DNA of 7,025 bases, taken from positions 1 through 7,025 of the forward strand of contig JALGWA010000059.1 of the NCBI GenBank assembly GCA_025774425.1, in the 5' to 3' direction. The DNA is from a bacterium. GTDB lineage: Bacteria; Arandabacterota; Arandabacteria; Arandabacterales; JALGWA01. This document shows, one piece after another, positions 1 to 4,601 of the stretch. The notes below the pieces were generated by a model. That model did not search any database and was not told where the DNA came from. It was given only the letters and a program-made list of their open reading frames with translations. The position numbers were made by a program, and so were the translations under genes. Within the stretch, counting starts at the first letter, position 1, and every line of letters begins with the position of its first letter.

Positions 1-156
1 CGGGTGGATCCCTATTGGGGCCATCCCGCATACGCCGGGGCGGCGCCCCTCGACGAGAAGACATTCCTTGAGAATCAAGTCACGTATCTCGAGCAGCATC
101 TCGAGGCGGTGAAGAACCGCTTGGCCGAGATAGCGAAAGACTCGCCCGAGGAATAG
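1..156 (+). CDS. DUF5320-like small protein, C-terminal end (partial, start outside window)
   Basis: The reading frame is open from the first base and ends at TAG 154-156, giving the last 51 residues of a protein that begins upstream. The visible part starts with an aromatic/Gly/Pro stretch (Asp-Pro-Tyr-Trp-Gly-His-Pro) and then runs into a charged, Leu-rich amphipathic helix of about 30 residues (from Leu-Asp-Glu-Lys to the end). That helix looks like a short coiled coil. A Gly/Pro/aromatic-rich front followed by a terminal coiled coil is the usual build of DUF5320 proteins, and the next two genes carry the typical DUF5320 N-terminal motif, which supports the call. The function of the family is unknown. 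Members are often found near iron-sulfur or metal-cofactor proteins in anaerobes. The N-terminal motif itself is not visible here, so the family call rests on the coiled coil and the neighbours. Confidence 0.6.
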   Translation, partial: RVDPYWGHPAYAGAAPLDEKTFLENQVTYLEQHLEAVKNRLAEIAKDSPEE

Positions 157-194
157 CCGCAGGGCCGTGATCGGGCGGAGCGGGAGGTGAGGAA

Positions 195-422
195 ATGCCT
201 GGATTCGACGGAAGAGGTCCCAGAGGGCAGGGCCCCATGACCGGCAGGGGCATGGGTTACTGCGTGCTGCCCGTGAGGGGTTCCGCGCCGATGCGCGGCG
301 GCCCGTCCGTCCCACCTCCATACGGCGTCGCGGGACCGCCGTTCGCGGCCGTGTCGCCGTGGCCGGCGGGCCGGCGCGGCCGGGGACGTGGATGGGGGCG
401 GGGTCGTGCGCGGCGATGGTAG
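195..422 (+). CDS. DUF5320-type Gly/Arg/Pro-rich small protein
   Basis: A 75-residue protein. Its start ATG lies behind a purine-rich Shine-Dalgarno (GGGAGGTGAGG, 182-192). The first 20 residues carry the family pattern Met-Pro-Gly-x-Asp-Gly-x-Gly-Pro-x-Gly-x-Gly-Pro-Met-Thr-Gly-Arg-Gly, followed by Met-Gly-Tyr-Cys. The remainder is low complexity: Pro/Gly in the middle and a Gly-Arg-rich basic tail (residues about 58-75). Unlike the upstream relative, it lacks the C-terminal coiled coil and contains only one cysteine (residue 23). No enzymatic motif, signal peptide or membrane segment is present. The function is unknown; a role in protein or metal-cofactor binding would be a guess. It lies 38 nt after the preceding gene and 26 nt before the next, so the three are probably co-transcribed. 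The call rests on the N-terminal motif and the ribosome binding site. Confidence 0.75.
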   Translation: MPGFDGRGPRGQGPMTGRGMGYCVLPVRGSAPMRGGPSVPPPYGVAGPPFAAVSPWPAGRRGRGRGWGRGRARRW

Positions 423-448
423 CCGGATGACGGCGAGGTGAATGCGGA

Positions 449-652
449 ATGCCAGGACGAGACGGGACGGGACCCGGAGGCGAGGGGCCCCGCACCGGAA
501 GAGGCGGGAGCGGCAGGGGACGGCGTGGAGGTCAAGGCCCCGGGGGCGCGTGCGTTTGCCCACGGTGCGGCGCGACGGCGCCGCATACGCCCGGGAAGCC
601 CTGCAGCCAAGTCGCCTGCCCGCGATGCGGGGCGCCGATGGTCCGGGAATGA
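449..652 (+). CDS. DUF5320-like N-terminus with C-terminal zinc ribbon
   Basis: A 67-residue protein. The chosen ATG at 449 gives the motif Met-Pro-Gly-Arg-Asp-Gly-Thr-Gly-Pro and has GAGGTG (435-440) 8 nt upstream. The ATG at 442 is in another frame, gives an Arg-rich shadow and is too close to the ribosome binding site. Residues 1-33 are Gly/Arg-rich like the preceding gene. Residues 35-64 form a small zinc ribbon: Cys35-x-Cys37-x2-Cys40, then Cys52, then Cys57-x2-Cys60 followed by Gly-Ala-Pro-Met-Val. The knuckles Cys37/Cys40 and Cys57/Cys60 are the likely four metal ligands (zinc, or possibly iron as in rubredoxin-like knuckles). Cys35, His46 and Cys52 are additional candidates. Small proteins with a DUF5320-like head and this Cys-Pro-x-Cys-Gly tail recur in anaerobes, but their function is unknown. 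It is the last gene before the leader of the hdr operon. Confidence 0.75.
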   Translation: MPGRDGTGPGGEGPRTGRGGSGRGRRGGQGPGGACVCPRCGATAPHTPGKPCSQVACPRCGAPMVRE

Positions 653-843
653 GATCCGACGGGGCGCGGGCGCCCGAGGCCTGCCCCTTCGAGCAAGCAG
701 GAAGCGTGGGGAAGGGAGACGTGTGCAACTGACCCTCGAGGCGGCAGGCGGATGACCGCCGGCCATGCGCACACGGGCGTGCGCGGCGGGGACCGGTGCG
801 AAGTGCGCCTTTCCGAGTCGCGTGAGCCCTCAAGGAGAAGAAG
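653..843 (+). other. Non-coding leader between small-protein cluster and hdrA, with GC-rich hairpins
   Basis: No credible gene is present here; frames that cross it are Arg/Ala-rich shadows. Three perfect short inverted repeats are visible: GGGCG-4 nt-CGCCC (662-675), just after the preceding stop; GGCGG-ATGA-CCGCC (747-760); and GCGCAC-6 nt-GTGCGC (767-784). None is followed by a T-tract, so none is a classical intrinsic terminator. In DNA this GC-rich, short inverted repeats are expected fairly often. They could contribute to a terminator for the small genes or to an attenuator-like leader for hdrA. I see no convincing -35/-10 or archaeal TATA/BRE sequence. The segment ends with AAGGAG (833-838), the Shine-Dalgarno of hdrA, 5 nt before its ATG. 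Confidence 0.4.
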
Positions 844-3231
844 ATGAGAGTCGGCGTGTACGTCTGCCACTGCGGGGGGAACATCTCCGAGACCGTCGAT
901 GTCCATGAAGTCGCGTCATTCGCCGAGGGCCAACCGGACGTCGTCTTCGTGCAGGACTACTCGCACATGTGCTCCGAGACCGGGCAGAAGATGATCCTCG
1001 ACGGCATACGCGACAACCGCCTGGACAAAGTCGTGGTCGCGGCCTGCTCGCCGCAGTTCCACGAGAAGACCTTCATGGCCGCCGTCGAAAACGCCGGCCT
1101 GTCCCCGTATGTGCTCGAGATAGCGAACATCCGCGAGCAATGCGCGTGGCCGCATTTCGATTCTCCCGACGCGGCCACGGACAAAGCCAAGGATCTCGTC
1201 GGCATGGCCATAGCCAAGGCGAGGCTGGACGAGTCCCTGGCCAAGAGAACCATGCCCATCGGTAAGCGGGTGCTCGTCGTCGGAGGCGGCATCGCCGGTA
1301 TTCAGGCCTCATTGGATCTCGGCGACGCGGGATTCAAGGTCTACCTGGTCGAGAAGGAGCCGACCATAGGCGGCAAGATGACCAAGCTGTCGAGGACCTT
1401 TCCCACCGAGGACTGCGCCGCATGCATACTGTCGCCGAAGATGGCCGACGTGCCCTCGAATCCCAACATAGAGCTTCTCACGTACACCGAAATCGAAGAC
1501 ATAAAGGGCTACCTCGGCAACTACGAGGTCACGGTCGTCAGGAAGCCGACCTACGTCGACCAGGGCAAGTGCACGGCCTGCAACAGGTGCTCGGAGGTCT
1601 GCCCCGTCAAGGTGCCCGACATGCTCGAAGAGGGGCTCGCCTCGAGGAAGGCGATATACCTCGCCTCCCCCATAGCGGTGCCGCATGCCTATGTTCTGGA
1701 TTCCCAGGCGTGCCTGGGGCTGTTCCCGCTCGCCTGCGAGCGTTGTCTCGAGGTCTGCGAGCCCGGCGCGATAGACTACGACCAGAAGCCGCAGACGCTG
1801 ACGTTCACCGTCGACACCATCATCGTGGCGACGGGCTACGACATCTTCGACGCCAGGGAGAAGAAGGTATACGGCATGGGTCGCCTGAAGAACGTGATAA
1901 CCGCCCTGGACCTGGAGCGCATGATAGTCCACGCCGCCGAGGGCAATCCGCTGAGGCCCATGGGCAAGAGGATCGCGTTCATACAGTGTGTCGGTTCGAG
2001 GGACGAGCAGGTCGGCAATGAGCACTGCTCCAGGGTATGCTGCATGTATGCCACCAAGCTGTCGCAGCTTCTCAAGCGCTCGGATCCCAAGCGCGACGTC
2101 TATGTCTTCTACACCGATCTCAGGGCTTACGGCAAGGGCTTCGAAGAGTACTACAAGAGAGCCCAGCGCACGGGAGTGAAGTTCGTGCGGGGACGGGTCG
2201 CCGAGGTCAACGGGGACTCCTCAGGCGACAAGGTCACCCTGAAGGTCGAAGACACGCTCACCCGCCGCATAATAGAGTCGGAATTCGACCTCGTCGTGCT
2301 TTCGGTCGGCCTGCGCCCGAGCCGGGGGAGCAAGGAGATAGCCGGCATACTCAAGCTCGGCGAGGGAGCGGACGGTTTCCTGCAGGAGGCCCATCCGAAG
2401 TTCAGGCCGGTCGATACGCTCACCGACGGCGTCTTCATCTGCGGCTGCGCTCAGGGGCCCAAGGACATTCCGGACACCGTGGCCCAGGCGAGCGCCGCCT
2501 CGTCCAGGGCCATCAGGTTGATGAACAGAGGGCGATACGACATAGCTCCCGTCATAGCCTTCGTACACGAGCATCTCTGCGACGGCTGCGGGATATGCGT
2601 CGACCATTGCCCGGCGGGCGCTCTGGTCCTCTCGCAGACGGTCTCGGTGAACGAGGCCGTCTGTTCGGGATGCGGGAGCTGCATCGCCTCATGCCCCACC
2701 GGCGCCCTGGACATGCACTGCTACACGAACGACCAGCTTCTCGAGCAGATACGCGCCTCTCTTGCTGGCAAGAGGGAGGGCGAGGCGAGGGTGCTCGTCT
2801 TCGCCGACGACCAGACGACTTACAGGCTGGCGGACAACTTCGGCACGGGGAAGCTCTCCTACTCGCCCGACGTCCGTATATTCAGGGTTCCCAGCGGCAG
2901 CAGGATCACTCCCAGGCTCATGTTGCAGGCCTTCGAACTGGGGGCGGACGGCGTCTTCATCGGCGAGAGCGAGGAGAAGTCGTCCCCGTTTGCTCACAGC
3001 GTGGCTGCGATAAAGCAGAACGTGGCGGCGGTGAGGGCGATCCTCGAAGAACGGAACATCGACCCCGACAGGGTGCGGTTCTCGGAGTTCGTCACGGTGA
3101 TGCTGACGGCCTTCGTCAATCAGATGAACAGCCTGGTCGAGTTCGTGCGCGCCGCGGGTCCCATACCTGATGGGGAGAGGGAAATGCTCACGGCTCGACT
3201 CACCGAGCAGCGGCAGCAGGAGGCGGTATGA
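844..3231 (+). CDS. hdrA: HdrA-like electron-transfer flavoprotein with a cysteine-free MvhD-like C-terminal domain
   Basis: A 795-residue HdrA, the FAD-containing iron-sulfur subunit of heterodisulfide-reductase-type complexes; in characterised relatives this flavin bifurcates electrons. Domains: N-terminal HdrA domain (1-135) with Cys8, Cys10, Cys43, Cys68 and Cys100; thioredoxin-reductase-like FAD domain beginning with Gly-Gly-Gly-Ile-Ala-Gly (147-152), with Cys191-x2-Cys194 before Ile-Leu-x-Pro-Lys-Met; inserted ferredoxin domain (Cys243/246/249/253 and Cys290/298/301/305); the rest of the FAD domain (Val-Ala-Thr-Gly at 328-331, Cys382, Cys395, Cys399-Cys400); a two-cluster ferredoxin (Cys579/582/585/589 and Cys607/610/613/617); and an MvhD-like domain (648-770). 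In that last domain every expected cysteine is replaced (Asp655, Thr658, Ser684, Ser709, Ser714), so no [2Fe-2S] cluster is expected. The start has AAGGAG upstream and gives the usual x-Val-Gly-Val-Tyr-Val-Cys-His-Cys-Gly beginning. It is first in an hdrA-hdrC-hdrB operon and probably cytoplasmic. The physiological substrate is unknown. Confidence 0.93.
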   Translation: MRVGVYVCHCGGNISETVDVHEVASFAEGQPDVVFVQDYSHMCSETGQKMILDGIRDNRLDKVVVAACSPQFHEKTFMAAVENAGLSPYVLEIANIREQCAWPHFDSPDAATDKAKDLVGMAIAKARLDESLAKRTMPIGKRVLVVGGGIAGIQASLDLGDAGFKVYLVEKEPTIGGKMTKLSRTFPTEDCAACILSPKMADVPSNPNIELLTYTEIEDIKGYLGNYEVTVVRKPTYVDQGKCTACNRCSEVCPVKVPDMLEEGLASRKAIYLASPIAVPHAYVLDSQACLGLFPLACERCLEVCEPGAIDYDQKPQTLTFTVDTIIVATGYDIFDAREKKVYGMGRLKNVITALDLERMIVHAAEGNPLRPMGKRIAFIQCVGSRDEQVGNEHCSRVCCMYATKLSQLLKRSDPKRDVYVFYTDLRAYGKGFEEYYKRAQRTGVKFVRGRVAEVNGDSSGDKVTLKVEDTLTRRIIESEFDLVVLSVGLRPSRGSKEIAGILKLGEGADGFLQEAHPKFRPVDTLTDGVFICGCAQGPKDIPDTVAQASAASSRAIRLMNRGRYDIAPVIAFVHEHLCDGCGICVDHCPAGALVLSQTVSVNEAVCSGCGSCIASCPTGALDMHCYTNDQLLEQIRASLAGKREGEARVLVFADDQTTYRLADNFGTGKLSYSPDVRIFRVPSGSRITPRLMLQAFELGADGVFIGESEEKSSPFAHSVAAIKQNVAAVRAILEERNIDPDRVRFSEFVTVMLTAFVNQMNSLVEFVRAAGPIPDGEREMLTARLTEQRQQEAV

Positions 3232-3632
3232 CCGACAAGATCGTGATCTCGGAGGAGAACGAGGAGTTTCTGGCGAAGGTAAGCGAGATCAGCGGCCAGG
3301 TGATTACTCTATGCGACCAGTGCGGGACCTGTTCGGGCGGTTGTCCCATGGTCACCGAGATGGATTTGACGCCCTCGCAGATGATGAGAATGGTCCAGAT
3401 GGGCCAGAGGGAGGTCCTGGACAGCAAGGCCATTTGGTACTGCGCCTCCTGTTTCACCTGCACCGTGCGTTGCCCCCGCGGCCTCGACCTGTCGAAGGTG
3501 GCCGAGGCCCTGAGGCAGATCACTCTGAGGCGGGCGGTGGACTACATCGACATCAACAACTTCCCCAAGGACGATCTCGCCAGGCTTCCCCAGATCGCGC
3601 TGGTGGCCGGCATGAGGAAGTTCACGGGCTAG
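3228..3632 (+). CDS. hdrC: HdrC-like subunit, two [4Fe-4S] ferredoxin protein
   Basis: A 134-residue protein with two canonical [4Fe-4S] motifs: Cys29-x2-Cys32-x2-Cys35-x3-Cys39-Pro and Cys72-x2-Cys75-x2-Cys78-x3-Cys82-Pro. The spacer between them (Met-Thr/Ser-Gln-Met-Met-rich, about 41-70) is typical of HdrC. In Hdr complexes HdrC is the wire carrying electrons between HdrA and the catalytic HdrB. Its ATG overlaps the hdrA stop (ATGA, 3228-3231), with AGGAGG (3218-3223) inside the end of hdrA, so translation is probably coupled and the subunits made in equal amounts. No membrane segment is present, so this is the soluble HdrC type, not a membrane HdrE or QmoC form. At 134 residues it is shorter than the roughly 180-190 residues of methanogen HdrC, the difference lying mainly in the C-terminal helical tail. 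Both clusters are complete, so it looks functional. Confidence 0.92.
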   Translation: MTDKIVISEENEEFLAKVSEISGQVITLCDQCGTCSGGCPMVTEMDLTPSQMMRMVQMGQREVLDSKAIWYCASCFTCTVRCPRGLDLSKVAEALRQITLRRAVDYIDINNFPKDDLARLPQIALVAGMRKFTG

Positions 3633-3644
3633 GAGGACCTTCGC

Positions 3645-4556
3645 ATGGGCGCGGACAGCCACAGACTGCCTTACTATCCCGGATGCACCCTCAAGACGAG
3701 GGCGAGCAACTTCGAGGCCACGGCATTGGCCACGGCCCGGGCGCTGGGCATGGATCTCGTCGAGATTCCCAGGTGGAACTGCTGCGGCACGGTTTTCTCG
3801 CTGACGGACGACGATCTCATTCATCACGTCGGCCCGGTAAGAAACCTCATCCGCGTCGAGCAGATGAACCGGGACGGCCTCGTCGACGGCGAGACCAGAC
3901 TGGTGACGCTTTGCTCGATGTGCTTCAACACCCTGAAGAGGGCCAACCTCCGCATGAGGGAGAGACCGGGCGACCTCGAGACCATAAACGAGTTCATGGA
4001 CACGGAGGATGACTACGAGGGAAGCGTCGAGGTGGTCCACTTTCTGGAATTGTTGCGCGATGACGGCTTCGCGGCCGTGCGCGACAGGGTCGAGATCCCG
4101 CTCACCGGCCTCAAGGTCGCACCCTACTACGGCTGCATGCTGCTGAGGCCCGGGGGGGTGGGGATAGACGATCCCGAGGAGCCGACGATACTCGATGACC
4201 TCTTGAGCGCCCTCGGGGCGGAAGCAGTGTACAACCACTACATGAAGGTGTGCTGCGGGAGCTATCAGGCGATGCATGACAAGTACGCCGTCGCCGGTCT
4301 CGTCCATGACATACTCAGCCACGCCCGGGCGGGCGGGGCCGATGCGATAGCGACGTCCTGTCCTCTCTGCGCCCACAACCTGGACAGCGGCCAGAGAGAG
4401 GTCAAGGAGATGCATCCCGACTTCGAGGAGATGCCGGTATTCTACTTCACCGAGTTGACGGCGCTTGCATTCGGCCTGGAGCCGGAACTCTCATCGGACC
4501 CGCATTACGTCTCGAGGGAGCATCTACTGAAGAGGCGCCGCCTGCCGGTCCTCTGA
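3645..4556 (+). CDS. hdrB: HdrB-like catalytic subunit with two CCG domains
   Basis: A 303-residue protein with two complete CCG (cysteine-rich) domains. The first has Cys14 (Tyr-Tyr-Pro-Gly-Cys), Cys46-Cys47-Gly and Cys90-x2-Cys93. The second has Cys164 (Tyr-Tyr-Gly-Cys), Cys203-Cys204-Gly and Cys239-Pro-x-Cys242. In characterised HdrB each CCG domain holds an unusual non-cubane [4Fe-4S] cluster, and the pair cleaves the CoM-S-S-CoB heterodisulfide. In bacteria without those coenzymes the substrate of HdrB-like subunits is generally unknown. All ligand cysteines are present, so a fully active site is predicted. The start follows AGGAGG (3631-3636), which overlaps the hdrC stop codon, with an 8-nt spacer. 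This is the last gene of the operon. No signal peptide or membrane helix is visible, so a cytoplasmic HdrABC complex is expected. CCG domains also occur in lactate-utilisation LutA/GlpC-type proteins, but the HdrA and HdrC partners fix the HdrB assignment. Confidence 0.93.
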   Translation: MGADSHRLPYYPGCTLKTRASNFEATALATARALGMDLVEIPRWNCCGTVFSLTDDDLIHHVGPVRNLIRVEQMNRDGLVDGETRLVTLCSMCFNTLKRANLRMRERPGDLETINEFMDTEDDYEGSVEVVHFLELLRDDGFAAVRDRVEIPLTGLKVAPYYGCMLLRPGGVGIDDPEEPTILDDLLSALGAEAVYNHYMKVCCGSYQAMHDKYAVAGLVHDILSHARAGGADAIATSCPLCAHNLDSGQREVKEMHPDFEEMPVFYFTELTALAFGLEPELSSDPHYVSREHLLKRRRLPVL

Positions 4557-4600
4557 CGGCGCCGCGGGCGTTCCGGGGTTTCCATCGAGGCGTTCGCCTC
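4557..4600. terminator. Possible weak convergent terminator region
   Basis: The 45 nt between the convergent hdrB and minus-strand hdrA stops contain two small hairpins: CGCC-GCG-GGCG (4560-4570), extendable by two G-T pairs into the following TT, and GAGGC-GTTC-GCCTC (4587-4600). Neither has a proper T-tract (only TT follows on the + strand and none on the - strand), so they are at best weak or bidirectional terminators. The call relies mainly on position between two gene ends. Confidence 0.3.
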
Positions 4601-4601
4601 T

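Noticed and set aside
75..884. 269-residue minus-strand open frame across the small-gene region
   Set aside because: It is Arg/Pro/Ala/Ser-rich without a domain, lacks a ribosome binding site and runs antisense to three genes with clear starts and the hdrA start. It is a GC-rich shadow.
3309..4415. 368-residue minus-strand open frame over hdrC/hdrB
   Set aside because: It covers the complete CCG and ferredoxin motifs on the opposite strand and has no recognisable domain of its own. It is a shadow of hdrC and hdrB.
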